Positions 1-7,604 of a stretch of DNA of 13,797 bases are shown here, piece by piece. The DNA is from an uncultured Oxalobacteraceae bacterium (GTDB lineage: Bacteria > Pseudomonadota > Gammaproteobacteria > Burkholderiales > Burkholderiaceae_D). The translations under genes were made by a program, and so were the position numbers. Numbering within the stretch: the stretch's first letter is position 1; every line of letters starts with the position of its first letter. The stretch is from contig CALKVB010000289.1 in the NCBI GenBank assembly GCA_937996605.1, forward strand, positions 1-13,797, read 5' to 3'. The notes under the pieces are model-generated. The model saw only the letters and a list, made by a program, of their open reading frames with translations. It had not been told where the DNA came from and did not search any database.

Positions 1-2103
1 TGCGAGTCGCTTACTAATCGCCAGACCTAAACCAGTGCCACCATACTTTCGCGTAGTTGCCGCATCAATTTGGGTGAAGGCCGCGAACAAGCTATCAACA
101 CGGTCTTCTGGAATGCCGATACCGGTATCGTGTACTTGTATGCGAATTTGATCTCGACCACCAGACCGTGCTGGCGAGACCACTACATTGACCTCGCCTT
201 TTTCAGTGAACTTCACTGCGTTACTGACCAGATTTAAGATGATTTGGCGCACTCGCGTCACATCGCCAAGGATTAACGCTGGCACCTGATCTCCAATCTC
301 ATATAAGAGTTCAAGGTCTTTTTGATTGGCGTTGTGCGCCACCAAAGCAAAGCTCTCTTCGATCACGTTCTGTATCGACAAGGGCTCGCGTTCCAAACTC
401 ATTTTTCCAGACTCAATCTTAGAAAAATCGAGAATGTCATTAATAATCGTCAGCAAAGCATCACCAGAGCTACGAATGGTATCGACATAGTCACGTTGCT
501 CCGCATTGAGTTCAGTACCTGTCAATAAGTCGGTCATTCCGATCACACCATTCATCGGGGTGCGAATTTCGTGGCTCATGGTAGCCAAAAATGCAGCCTT
601 AGCGTTTGCTGCCTGCAGCGCTTGTTCTGTCTGATGCTCAAGGTCTCGCGTACGTGCTAAAACGCGCTCTTCAAGCTGTGCATTTTGCGCTAACAAATCA
701 TTACGCGCCTGCTGCAATACGTCCGCTGTATTTTCCAACTCATGGCTAATCTGTTTAAATTCGACAAAATTAGTTTTCAAAAAATCGCGCTCAAATTGAC
801 CATCACCTAATTTAACGGTAGCCCTTGCAATCGCGCTAATACTCGAATTCAAACGACTCGCGAACCATATCGCGAAAATAGACGCAACAGCCGCAAGCGC
901 TATTGCTAGAAAAATCGTCCGTTGGCTTTTCTCACGGATGACAAAATTAAAATCCTCTGCAGGCACGGCGATAATTAAACGCCATTCTGGAAAATTCATA
1001 TCGGCACGTCGGGTCGATGCCGTAGGGCTAGCCATCTTACTCGGATTCAAACGCAAAGCATGCGCCAAGATCAGCTGTTGGTCTTGTACGAAACTAAAAT
1101 TAACACAGCCACTTTGTGGTTGGCAGCGTGGGTCTTGTTTTTGTGATCGCGTCGACTTTTTTTCGCCGTCCGTACGACCGGCTCCGCTTTTTTGCGCGCC
1201 CAAACCATCGCTCGAGTCTCGCATTAACAGCGGCAGATTACGCATCGCTTCACGAATCAAGGATGATTTCGCTTCAGCTGCAAGTACGCGAGGTACATCG
1301 ATTGAACCGACGATGTCTTCCTTGGTTGAAGACGCCACTAAGCTTCCATTTTTATCAACGATAAAGGCAATCGCATTCGGGCTGATCTGCAAATTATGTA
1401 ATGACTCACTTAAGAGCCGAAATGAAACGTCGAGTGCAAGTACCCCGGCAATTTCACGTTTCTCATTACGTACCACCACAGAGTGGCCGATTTGTAATTG
1501 GTTGCGTGAAAAGGAAGGATAGACATCGGTCCAAGCGCGCCGGTCAAGTCCGCGACCATCTTGATCTGCAGCCGCCATCGCGGCGACGAACCATGGTCTA
1601 TTTTGCGGTACATATTCCGCCTTATCTTTGCCATCATTTTGTCGACGATCGAGAGGCTTAGTGCTGCGGTAGTGAGTGCGTCGCGTTTCGTTTGGGTTTT
1701 GCACCAACACCTGTGGCAATGACTCTTCTTCGTAAATATCGATAGCGCGATAACCACCGCTAATCGGCGCATAGGAAATAAACTTCACCAAACGCATGCC
1801 CCGCATCGCCCCCCAAGCGACTTCTTCGAAGCGATCTAGAGACGAAAAATTTCGCGGGTCAGGTTCGCCACCAATCGCATCGCCATAGCTAGAAAAGAAA
1901 TCCATGAGGCGACTCGGCTCAGCGAGGTCTGCATCTGCCGCTTCGCTCGCGCGCAAGCTTGCTTGTATCATCACCCCATGCGCAGCCTCAACCGCGGTCT
2001 GTTGCGCCGCGCGATAAGAAAACCATGTAATCAAGAGTGCGGGCACCAATACCAGCAATCCGACCGCGAATGGCAAAAATAATTTCAGCTGAATATTCTT
2101 CAC
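1..2103 (-). CDS. Membrane sensor histidine kinase (Cache-like sensor, HAMP, HisKA, HATPase), 3' end cut by window
   Basis: My translation of the minus strand gives 701 residues in one open frame, continuing past the left edge. The start is GTG at 2103: an in-frame TGA lies three codons upstream (2112-2110) and a membrane helix follows at once (about residues 7-28). Residues 35-390 are a large periplasmic region resembling a Cache sensor. A second helix (about 394-415) leads to a HAMP-like linker and coiled coil (to about 505). The H-box has MSHEIRTPMNG with phospho-acceptor His511. The N-box (LNLVSNAVKF) and G-boxes (DTGIGIP from Asp659, then GGTGLGLAISKRLA) mark the ATPase. The 'RTPMNG' H-box and 'TRKYGGTGLGLAISK' are typical of hybrid kinases, so receiver domains may follow off-window; that is inference. 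The ligand is unknown. The periplasmic region has a polar insert at about 293-333 with Cys327 and Cys333. No strong Shine-Dalgarno sequence is visible. Confidence 0.93.
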   Translation of the reverse strand, partial: MKNIQLKLFLPFAVGLLVLVPALLITWFSYRAAQQTAVEAAHGVMIQASLRASEAADADLAEPSRLMDFFSSYGDAIGGEPDPRNFSSLDRFEEVAWGAMRGMRLVKFISYAPISGGYRAIDIYEEESLPQVLVQNPNETRRTHYRSTKPLDRRQNDGKDKAEYVPQNRPWFVAAMAAADQDGRGLDRRAWTDVYPSFSRNQLQIGHSVVVRNEKREIAGVLALDVSFRLLSESLHNLQISPNAIAFIVDKNGSLVASSTKEDIVGSIDVPRVLAAEAKSSLIREAMRNLPLLMRDSSDGLGAQKSGAGRTDGEKKSTRSQKQDPRCQPQSGCVNFSFVQDQQLILAHALRLNPSKMASPTASTRRADMNFPEWRLIIAVPAEDFNFVIREKSQRTIFLAIALAAVASIFAIWFASRLNSSISAIARATVKLGDGQFERDFLKTNFVEFKQISHELENTADVLQQARNDLLAQNAQLEERVLARTRDLEHQTEQALQAANAKAAFLATMSHEIRTPMNGVIGMTDLLTGTELNAEQRDYVDTIRSSGDALLTIINDILDFSKIESGKMSLEREPLSIQNVIEESFALVAHNANQKDLELLYEIGDQVPALILGDVTRVRQIILNLVSNAVKFTEKGEVNVVVSPARSGGRDQIRIQVHDTGIGIPEDRVDSLFAAFTQIDAATTRKYGGTGLGLAISKRLA

Positions 2104-2155
2104 GGGGGCTCACATCGAAGACGTCGCGAAAAACCTCTGTTTTCGCTATGAAATG

Positions 2156-2184
2156 AGTATCTTTCTCAGCGACTATGGTGTCAA
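2156..2184 (-). promoter_or_regulatory. Sigma70-type promoter for the histidine kinase
   Basis: Read on the minus strand, a perfect -35 TTGACA (2184-2179) is followed by a 17-bp spacer and a -10 GATACT (2161-2156, 4 of 6 matches). Transcription would start near 2149, leaving a leader of about 46 nt before the GTG at 2103. The spacing and the perfect -35 make this the best promoter match in the window. Confidence 0.6.
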
Positions 2185-2302
2185 CTTATTTTTTTCTTTT
2201 AGGCAATGTTTTGCATGCTTTGTGCGAAATCGCAAAAGCCATTAACAAAACAGCTTAGTATTTCGTTACTTTTTTATCTTTAGGCGTTTTAATCAATTCA
2301 AC

Positions 2303-2333
2303 AAAAAAGGAGGAGCGATTGCACTCCTCCTTT
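2303..2333 (-). terminator. Rho-independent terminator of the M1 peptidase gene
   Basis: A perfect 10-bp stem, AAAGGAGGAG (2306-2315) with CTCCTCCTTT (2324-2333), encloses an 8-nt loop. On the minus strand the stem runs into a six-T tract, so it ends transcripts coming from the peptidase about 200 bp upstream of this point. It would insulate the kinase gene, which has its own promoter at 2184-2156. Confidence 0.85.
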
Positions 2334-2372
2334 CAAACCAACATTTAATCCAACTACTGATTTAACTACCTA

Positions 2373-2420
2373 CCCATCTGCTAACCCATCTACCGACTCA
2401 TCTACTAATTCATCTGGCCA
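2373..2420. repeat. Degenerate 12-bp tandem repeat, four copies
   Basis: Four consecutive 12-bp units share CATCT at the same place: cccatctgctaa, cccatctaccga, ctcatctactaa and ttcatctggcca. A further diverged copy of the motif (gactca....ctaatt) lies near 2500-2516. The tract sits between the M1 peptidase stop and its terminator, so it is probably in the 3' untranslated part of that transcript. No gene is visible in 2104-2532; besides this tract it holds the terminator and the kinase promoter. Confidence 0.6.
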
Positions 2421-2532
2421 ACAAGAAGCAGCACAAGTAGTGACAACAATACTTTTACCGCCATCCACAAGCCCCTCCGCCGTCGCTCCAACTTAGTAGC
2501 GACTCAGTTGCTAATTACTTGCGGTATGCCAC

Positions 2533-4275
2533 TTATTTGGCACGAGCCTTACGACGAGCGAAGGCGTCGGCAGCTGCCTGCTCGAAACGCTCTTCATCGC
2601 GCAAGATTTTTGAGTCAGGATCTATGGTGTACAAGGTCTTCGCCGGAATTTTTAACTCACCTTTACCTTCTTTCATCGCTACCACATGCACCTGACTCCC
2701 CACGCGCACTTCTACAGGCAAAGAAAAAACACTGCCATCAGCGATATGCCATTGTAATTTCAGTAGTCCAGTCTCCATCGAAGTCGATAGTTTAGGCAAT
2801 TTCGGCTGCATCAAATACGCCTTGAAGAACCAGTTCCAATCCTTTTTAGTCAGTTGATTGACAATCTGGATAAATTCTTTGGTACTGCTATAGCGTGGCG
2901 TGAAATTCCCTGGTTTCGGATCATCGCGACCATATAACAGACGTCGTATCGCTTTAAAAAATAGCTCGTCCCCGATTTGTCCACGCAAAGTGTGCAACAT
3001 CAAAGAGCCTTTGAAATACACATCATTCCCTGCACCATTCGAGACATCATGCTCGCTCATTGAATGGCCCGTAACGATAGGGAATTTATTGACGATGCGG
3101 CTACGTTGCTCATGCAAGCCGACTTGGAAATCACGTTCGCCACGCAAATACTGCAAATACAAAGGCTGCATGTACGAAGCAAAACCTTCATGCAACCAGA
3201 AGTCATCCCAGTTCTCATTGGTCATTTGATTACCGAACCACTCGTGCGAGAACTCGTGATGTAACAGCCAATCATAGCCATGCGGTGACTTAGTGTAGTC
3301 ATTGCCATAGGCATTGATGGTTTGATGTTCCATTCCCAGATGCGGTGTTTCAACGACGCCCATTTTTTCATCGCCAAAAGGATAAGGTCCAAAACGACCT
3401 TCGAAGAAATCAAGCATCGTTGAAAACTCAGCGAACAGTTCTTTTGCCTTGTCTTTATTCGCCGGTAAGTGCCACATTTTTAAAGGAATGCGGTTACCAA
3501 AACGGCTCTGATATTCCGCCTCCATTAGCTCATAGGGCCCTACATTGATGGAGATGCCATAAGTACTTGGATTCTTCGTTTTCCAGTGATAAGTACGCCA
3601 GCCGTCTTTCTCCTCCATCCCTTGTGCCACACCATTGCCCGCTACCACTAAGGGTGCAGGCACCGTAATGTGCAAGCTCGCCAATTGTGGTTTGCCCATA
3701 GGATGATCGATACAAGGCCAGAATAAGTCACATCCCTCCCCTTGCACCGCAGAGGCAATCCATGGTTCACCTGTCGGTGTTTTGGTCCATACAAATCCGC
3801 CGTCCCAAGGTGCACGAATCGCAATCCGCGGCACGCCATGATATTGAATCGCGACCTGCGCTAGCTCGCCTTTTTGTATCGGCTTAGGGAGAGTCAAAAA
3901 TAAACGCCCTTCCGGGTTGCTGATGGCTTCTGCAGCTAACATCGCACCGTTAATACTAACCTTATCGATAGGAAGATTTTTATCCAGCTCCAACACCACG
4001 CGTTTGAGTTCAGACTTCGCACGCAAATCTAAAATCGCCTGGCCTTCGAGACTGCGGGTGCTCGGATCAAGCTTCAAACTTAAATCCACTTTCTCAAACT
4101 GAATTGCCAATTGCTCTGCGGTACGATCAGTACCTGAGCTCATGGTGAACGCCGTGGGTTGCGACGAGGCTGGTAAATTGGGATTAGTATTACTTTGCGC
4201 AAACGCTTGTTGGGTGGAAATCAGGCTGCTAGTGCAGGCCAAGGCACAAGCAATGGCGATAGAGGAGAATTTCAT
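2533..4275 (-). CDS. Secreted M1-family zinc metallopeptidase (aminopeptidase-like)
   Basis: A 580-residue protein of the gluzincin M1 family, expected to remove N-terminal residues from peptides in the periplasm or outside the cell. A signal peptide fills the first 27 or so residues (hydrophobic core, then QQAFA before Q). Residues 55-260 form the N-terminal beta domain. The zinc site is HEFSH (His340, Glu341, His344), with the third ligand Glu363 in WLHEGFASY, giving the standard HEXXH-X18-E spacing. The transition-state Tyr is probably Tyr420 in VYFKG. The usual GXMEN exopeptidase loop reads GMEHQ (314-318): the Glu that binds the substrate amino group is kept, the following Asn is His. 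The C-terminus is short, lacking the long helical domain of PepN, and ends in a basic Ala/Arg/Lys tail. The start at 4275 fits the signal peptide; the ribosome site is weak (CGGA). It is divergent from dacB. Confidence 0.93.
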   Translation of the reverse strand: MKFSSIAIACALACTSSLISTQQAFAQSNTNPNLPASSQPTAFTMSSGTDRTAEQLAIQFEKVDLSLKLDPSTRSLEGQAILDLRAKSELKRVVLELDKNLPIDKVSINGAMLAAEAISNPEGRLFLTLPKPIQKGELAQVAIQYHGVPRIAIRAPWDGGFVWTKTPTGEPWIASAVQGEGCDLFWPCIDHPMGKPQLASLHITVPAPLVVAGNGVAQGMEEKDGWRTYHWKTKNPSTYGISINVGPYELMEAEYQSRFGNRIPLKMWHLPANKDKAKELFAEFSTMLDFFEGRFGPYPFGDEKMGVVETPHLGMEHQTINAYGNDYTKSPHGYDWLLHHEFSHEWFGNQMTNENWDDFWLHEGFASYMQPLYLQYLRGERDFQVGLHEQRSRIVNKFPIVTGHSMSEHDVSNGAGNDVYFKGSLMLHTLRGQIGDELFFKAIRRLLYGRDDPKPGNFTPRYSSTKEFIQIVNQLTKKDWNWFFKAYLMQPKLPKLSTSMETGLLKLQWHIADGSVFSLPVEVRVGSQVHVVAMKEGKGELKIPAKTLYTIDPDSKILRDEERFEQAAADAFARRKARAK

Positions 4276-4345
4276 AAGATCCGTATTTCAATTCAAAAGT
4301 AGACGAGGAAGACCCGATGTTAGCGATTAAAGACCTCGCTAGCTT

Positions 4346-4374
4346 AATATATCTAGATCATTTAATCACGCAAA
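4346..4374 (-). promoter_or_regulatory. Candidate promoter of the M1 peptidase gene
   Basis: On the minus strand a good -10, TATATT (4351-4346), lies 17 bp from a weak -35, TTTGCG (4374-4369). The leader would be about 60 nt. The shared divergent region also holds a palindrome ATCTAGAT (4351-4358) and a TTCAA-N6-TTGAA dyad (4377-4392), either of which could bind a regulator. Weak support. Confidence 0.3.
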
Positions 4375-4400
4375 AGTTCAAGCAAAGTTGAAACCGCTTT

Positions 4401-4430
4401 TTGTCGCTTCGTCCCAGCGAGCGATGTTAT
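4401..4430 (+). promoter_or_regulatory. Candidate promoter of dacB
   Basis: TTGTCG (4401-4406) and TGTTAT (4425-4430) are separated by 18 bp, each matching 4 of 6 consensus bases. Transcription would begin near 4437, ahead of the ribosome site at 4465 and downstream of the ATG at 4444, which supports the ATG at 4480. Weak match. Confidence 0.28.
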
Positions 4431-4464
4431 TACGCCATTAAGCATGGCATACTTCGCTGATCTC

Positions 4465-4472
4465 AAGAAGGA
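4465..4472 (+). promoter_or_regulatory. Ribosome binding site that fixes the dacB start
   Basis: AAGAAGGA lies 7 nt before the ATG at 4480. An in-frame ATG at 4444 has no such site and would put twelve charged or polar residues before the signal peptide, so 4480 is the better start. Confidence 0.75.
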
Positions 4473-4479
4473 ATCAACC

Positions 4480-5931
4480 ATGCGTTTTAATTTTGCACTC
4501 AGTTTGCTCGCTTTCAGTGTCACGTTACACAGCATCAGCTTCGCGCAATCGAAGTTACCAAGCTCAGTAGAGATGCAACTCAAGAAATTAGAATTACCAG
4601 CCACTAGTCTCAGCGTGATTGCAATGCCCGCCAATCAAGGCCCGGCTATTTTGAATCATCAAGCAGAGCGCGCTTTTGCTCCAGCATCAACAATGAAATT
4701 GTTGACTACCTTCATTGCACTCGACAAGCTCGGTCCCGCCTACAAATGGAAGACGCAATTCTTGATCGAGGATGCAGTGCAAGACGGTGTGCTCAATGGC
4801 AAACTGTATTTACGAGGTGGTGGCGATCCCAATCTGAGTTTCGAAAAATTTGGGCTGATGCTGAGAGCCCTACGCCAAACTGGTCTACGTCAGATTAAGG
4901 GTGATCTAATTCTTGATCGCCAGTTTTTTCAACCGACACGTCCCGAAATTGGTGCCCCTGCTTTTGATGAAAACCCCGATGCTTACTACAATGTCATTCC
5001 TGATGCCTTGCTTATTCATAGCAATATTACCGCCTTCATGATCGATAGTAGCACCGAGAACGTCAATCTACGTTTAGCAACACCGATGGATGGTATCGCT
5101 CTACGCAATCAATTGAAGTTGAATAATCGTCCTTGTAGCGAGTGGAAATCGGGATGGCAATCACCGCAGGTGATAGTCAACACCGAGGCGGAAGTGGAGA
5201 TTGTAGCCAATGGTAGTTTTCCAAAAAATTGTCAAACCGTTGCCTACCTCAATATTCTCGACCGTAACGCTTACATCGGCAGTATATTCAGAGCGCTGTG
5301 GACCGAACTTGGCGGTGAGTGGACAGGTAAAGTACAAGATGGTGTCACACCAAGTAATGCCAGTTTGCTGCACGAGAGACAGTCAGAAACCTTGGCTGAT
5401 ACGCTACGCATCATTAATAAATTTTCCGATAACGCGATGGCGAGAATTACTTTCTTGACGCTCGGTGCGGAATCGGGTCTAACAAAGCAATTCGGTGACA
5501 GCAATCAAGCAGCCAACGCAGAAATTCGGAGTTGGCTTGCCAAAAACAAAATCAATGATCAAGGTCTCATTGTTGAAAACGGATCTGGTTTATCGCGCCT
5601 TGATAGAATCAGCGCTGAGCAACTTGCTGCGATTTTACGCATCGCCAACAATAGTTTTTGGCAAGCGGAATTTGCTTCCAGCTTACCTATCGTAGCGCTT
5701 GATGGCAGTATGAAGAATCGTCTGAAGGCCAGTGCGGCAGAAGGTCGTGCACGCATCAAAACAGGTACGCTCAGAAACGTAATGGCGGTTGCAGGTTATG
5801 TGCGAGATCCCAACCAACAAGATTGGATTTTAGTTGCCTTTATCAACACTGAAGATGCGAGTGCGATGCGAGGAAAAGCTGTTTTAGATGAATTGATTAA
5901 TTGGCTCGCTAGCGGTCGAGCATCGAACTAG
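4480..5931 (+). CDS. dacB: D-alanyl-D-alanine carboxypeptidase/endopeptidase (PBP4, peptidase S13)
   Basis: A 483-residue penicillin-binding protein of the DacB/PBP4 class. Enzymes of this family cut the terminal D-Ala from peptidoglycan stem peptides and hydrolyse 4-3 crosslinks in the periplasm. A signal peptide spans residues 1-22 (SISFA then Q). All three active-site motifs are in order: SxxK as Ser70-Thr-Met-Lys73 in PASTMK, SxN as Ser316-Asp-Asn318 in SDNAMAR, and KTG as Lys427-Thr-Gly429 in IKTGTLRNVMAVAGY. The long gap between SxxK and SxN (about 240 residues) holds the extra domains typical of S13 enzymes, and the length matches the family. The gene is divergent from the M1 peptidase and shares a 204-bp upstream region with it. 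No downstream partner gene is close enough to form an operon. Identification is firm; the balance of carboxypeptidase and endopeptidase activity cannot be read from the sequence. Confidence 0.95.
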   Translation: MRFNFALSLLAFSVTLHSISFAQSKLPSSVEMQLKKLELPATSLSVIAMPANQGPAILNHQAERAFAPASTMKLLTTFIALDKLGPAYKWKTQFLIEDAVQDGVLNGKLYLRGGGDPNLSFEKFGLMLRALRQTGLRQIKGDLILDRQFFQPTRPEIGAPAFDENPDAYYNVIPDALLIHSNITAFMIDSSTENVNLRLATPMDGIALRNQLKLNNRPCSEWKSGWQSPQVIVNTEAEVEIVANGSFPKNCQTVAYLNILDRNAYIGSIFRALWTELGGEWTGKVQDGVTPSNASLLHERQSETLADTLRIINKFSDNAMARITFLTLGAESGLTKQFGDSNQAANAEIRSWLAKNKINDQGLIVENGSGLSRLDRISAEQLAAILRIANNSFWQAEFASSLPIVALDGSMKNRLKASAAEGRARIKTGTLRNVMAVAGYVRDPNQQDWILVAFINTEDASAMRGKAVLDELINWLASGRASN

Positions 5932-6064
5932 ACCAGCTTAGCAAAAGAGCGAAGGCTACGTGGCGAGACCAATTACCCGCGCCATTCATCGCAATTTATG
6001 GAGCTTGAACCTCGTGCTTTGGCAGTTCATCGCAAACTCTGTGCATACACGATTCAATTTATTT

Positions 6065-6098
6065 ACAGTCACACCGTCAACCACTGTGATTTAATTTT
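6065..6098 (+). terminator. Possible weak terminator after dacB
   Basis: Short dyads ACAGT/ACTGT (6065-6069, 6083-6087) and TCACA/TGTGA (6069-6073, 6085-6089) overlap and are followed by a T-rich run (tttaatttt). The stem is only 5 bp, so this is tentative. The rest of 5932-6217 shows a 10-bp direct repeat, TTCATCGCAA (5985-5994 and 6026-6035), and no gene that I can support. Confidence 0.22.
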
Positions 6099-6217
6099 GT
6101 ATGCGTATCAAAAGTTCAACCAGTACCTCAATTTACCTCGACTTATTCATGATGAGCATGCTTAGCTCAGCCGCCAGCTTAAGTGTCATTATCTATTTTT
6201 TATTTTAAGGAAAAATA

Positions 6218-6415
6218 ATGTTCAGTTTTTTGATCTGGATTTTTCTATTTATTATTTGCTGGCCCTTAGCGCTGCTGGCCTTACTGCTTTACCCTTTAGT
6301 ATGGCTAATTTCTTTGCCATTTCGCTTGTTAGGCATCGCTGTCGATGGCGTGTTCGAATTGTTGCGCGCGATCTTTATGCTGCCAGCGCGCATTTTGGGC
6401 GGTGGAAAACGCTAA
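6218..6415 (+). CDS. Small hydrophobic membrane protein, unknown function
   Basis: A 65-residue protein with a good ribosome site, AAGGA (6207-6211), 6 nt before the ATG. Residues 3-36 are almost wholly hydrophobic with aromatic and proline breaks (CWPLALLALLLYPLVWLISL), enough for one long or two short membrane helices. An amphipathic segment follows (FRLLGIAVDGVFELLRAIFM), then a glycine-basic end, GGGKR. There is no signal cleavage site, so it should stay in the inner membrane. I have the impression of similar short proteins in other Burkholderiales, but I know of no assigned function. An 18-codon reading frame (6152-6208) ends on its ribosome site. The gene converges on the HDOD gene and is 286 bp from dacB, so it is probably transcribed alone. 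Confidence 0.75.
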   Translation: MFSFLIWIFLFIICWPLALLALLLYPLVWLISLPFRLLGIAVDGVFELLRAIFMLPARILGGGKR

Positions 6416-6441
6416 ATAAGCTAGCGGAGTTCTCTCTTTGA

Positions 6442-6465
6442 CAACGCAGAGTTACGCCTCTGTTG
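6442..6465. terminator. Possible bidirectional terminator between convergent genes
   Basis: CAGAG (6447-6451) pairs with CTCTG (6458-6462), and flanking CAA and TTG extend the stem across a 2-nt bulge. It lies in the 82-bp gap between the small membrane protein gene and the end of the HDOD gene. No good T-tract follows on either strand, so confidence is low. Confidence 0.25.
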
Positions 6466-6497
6466 GTTGTGTTGGATGATATAAACGACCCAAGCAT

Positions 6498-7361
6498 TCA
6501 ATGCGCTTGATTAAATAAATCCTGTAGTTCATCGCACCAATCTTCAGCATCATGAATGCCAATTCCTAAAAACTGACACACTCGTTCACTGCTTTTAAAC
6601 CATTCAGAAGAACTCTCCTGGCCTTCATACTTTTGTATTGCATATTCTGCCAATGCTGTCAGCGCGATCAAACCACGTACGGATTCGTCCGTTGCGGTAT
6701 CTTCCAAACTCGGATAGTCGTGATGTAGCAAGATCGAGGTCGAGACTTGCTCGGGTAGACCCCATGTTCGTGCCATCAGTGAACCTATCGATGCATGATT
6801 AGTGAAATGCTGCTCATCTTCCACCGCAGTCAACGCAAGCTCAAAGGAATTATTCGCTTTCTGCCAAGTCTGCGCATAATCAGGGAAACGCTCCATCAAG
6901 ATCGGCACACCAATATCACAAAACAATCCAAAGGTATGTGCAACATCGGAGGTACAGACCGGCAGACGTTTTACCATTGCGCTCAAGGCCTGTGCCCGCT
7001 TAGAAGAAATATCCCAAAACTTACGTAAAGACGGCCCTTGCGTCGCGATTGATTGGCGCGCGATGATACCGGTCATCACCAAGCCGGTTTGCCGCATGCC
7101 CAGCAAATCCACTGCATGATCGACCGATTGTGCCTTTAAGCGCAAACCAAAAAAAGAAGAGTTCGCAAGTTTCATCAGCGAAGCTGCCATCGCCACATCA
7201 TTGGCAATAATGCGTGACAACTTGCGTGGATCAGAATCGTCTTTATTCAATTCCTTTTGCATCTCAACCAATAGACTTGGGCGAGGAGGAATGCGGATTG
7301 TACTAACCAAACTGTCGAGCGATTGCTTGTCAGCGACCACTTGCTTGACTTGTGAATTCAT
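6498..7361 (-). CDS. HDOD-domain signalling protein
   Basis: A 287-residue protein made up mainly of one HDOD domain, a catalytically degenerate relative of HD phosphohydrolases found in bacterial signalling and stress proteins. The domain begins near residue 16 with IRIPPRPSLLVEMQKEL and includes the typical early helices (LSRIIANDVAMAASLMKLANSSFFGL) and the HAVDLLGM segment. A later part has GLFCDIGVPIL, HASIGSLMA and LLHHDYP. There is no receiver, GGDEF or EAL domain, so its partner is unknown. The start is uncertain: the ATG at 7361 puts the domain close to the N-terminus, as is usual, but has no clear ribosome site. ATG at 7448 or TTG at 7466 would add 29 or 35 residues. The sequence is hydrophilic, with no signal peptide, so a cytoplasmic location is likely. 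creA lies 243 bp upstream on the same strand. Confidence 0.85.
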   Translation of the reverse strand: MNSQVKQVVADKQSLDSLVSTIRIPPRPSLLVEMQKELNKDDSDPRKLSRIIANDVAMAASLMKLANSSFFGLRLKAQSVDHAVDLLGMRQTGLVMTGIIARQSIATQGPSLRKFWDISSKRAQALSAMVKRLPVCTSDVAHTFGLFCDIGVPILMERFPDYAQTWQKANNSFELALTAVEDEQHFTNHASIGSLMARTWGLPEQVSTSILLHHDYPSLEDTATDESVRGLIALTALAEYAIQKYEGQESSSEWFKSSERVCQFLGIGIHDAEDWCDELQDLFNQAH

Positions 7362-7472
7362 TGCTTTGTCGTATAGGGAAATTTTTTGATTCAAATAAGA
7401 CTGGAACACCAACGCATAAACGAAGCCGCGTCTCCGCTTCAACACCATTGCACCAGCACCACCCAATTTGCC

Positions 7473-7496
7473 GCGCCTTGCAGCCAGACAAGGCGC
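7473..7496. other. GC-rich stem-loop between creA and the HDOD gene
   Basis: A perfect 8-bp stem, GCGCCTTG (7473-7480) with CAAGGCGC (7489-7496), has an 8-nt loop. It lies downstream of creA and upstream of the HDOD gene on their shared strand. It could stop creA transcripts or act in the HDOD leader. On the minus strand no T-tract follows, so it is not a standard intrinsic terminator. Confidence 0.5.
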
Positions 7497-7520
7497 TTAC
7501 TTCTTTCAAGCGCTATTAGA

Positions 7521-7551
7521 GCTTATTTCCACAAGGAAATCAATTCTAAGC
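7521..7551. other. AT-rich stem-loop downstream of creA
   Basis: ATTTCC (7525-7530) pairs with GGAAAT (7535-7540) around a 4-nt loop, and GCTTA/TAAGC (7521-7525, 7547-7551) could extend it with an internal bulge. It may belong to the creA 3' end together with the hairpin at 7473-7496. Confidence 0.35.
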
Positions 7552-7604
7552 TTTCACCAAACCCTAGTTAGTATCATTTAAGCATTTAAAAATCTACATT
7601 TTGA

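Noticed and set aside
938..1522. 194-residue plus-strand open frame
   Set aside because: It lies wholly antisense to the histidine kinase, whose translation shows conserved motifs; the plus-strand protein has no domain-like pattern.
2373..2420. CRISPR array
   Set aside because: Units are contiguous 12-mers without spacers and there are no cas genes.
6069..6089. CRP-like site from TCACA and TGTGA
   Set aside because: The half-sites are in the reverse order and 11 bp apart rather than TGTGA-N6-TCACA; better read as a weak hairpin.
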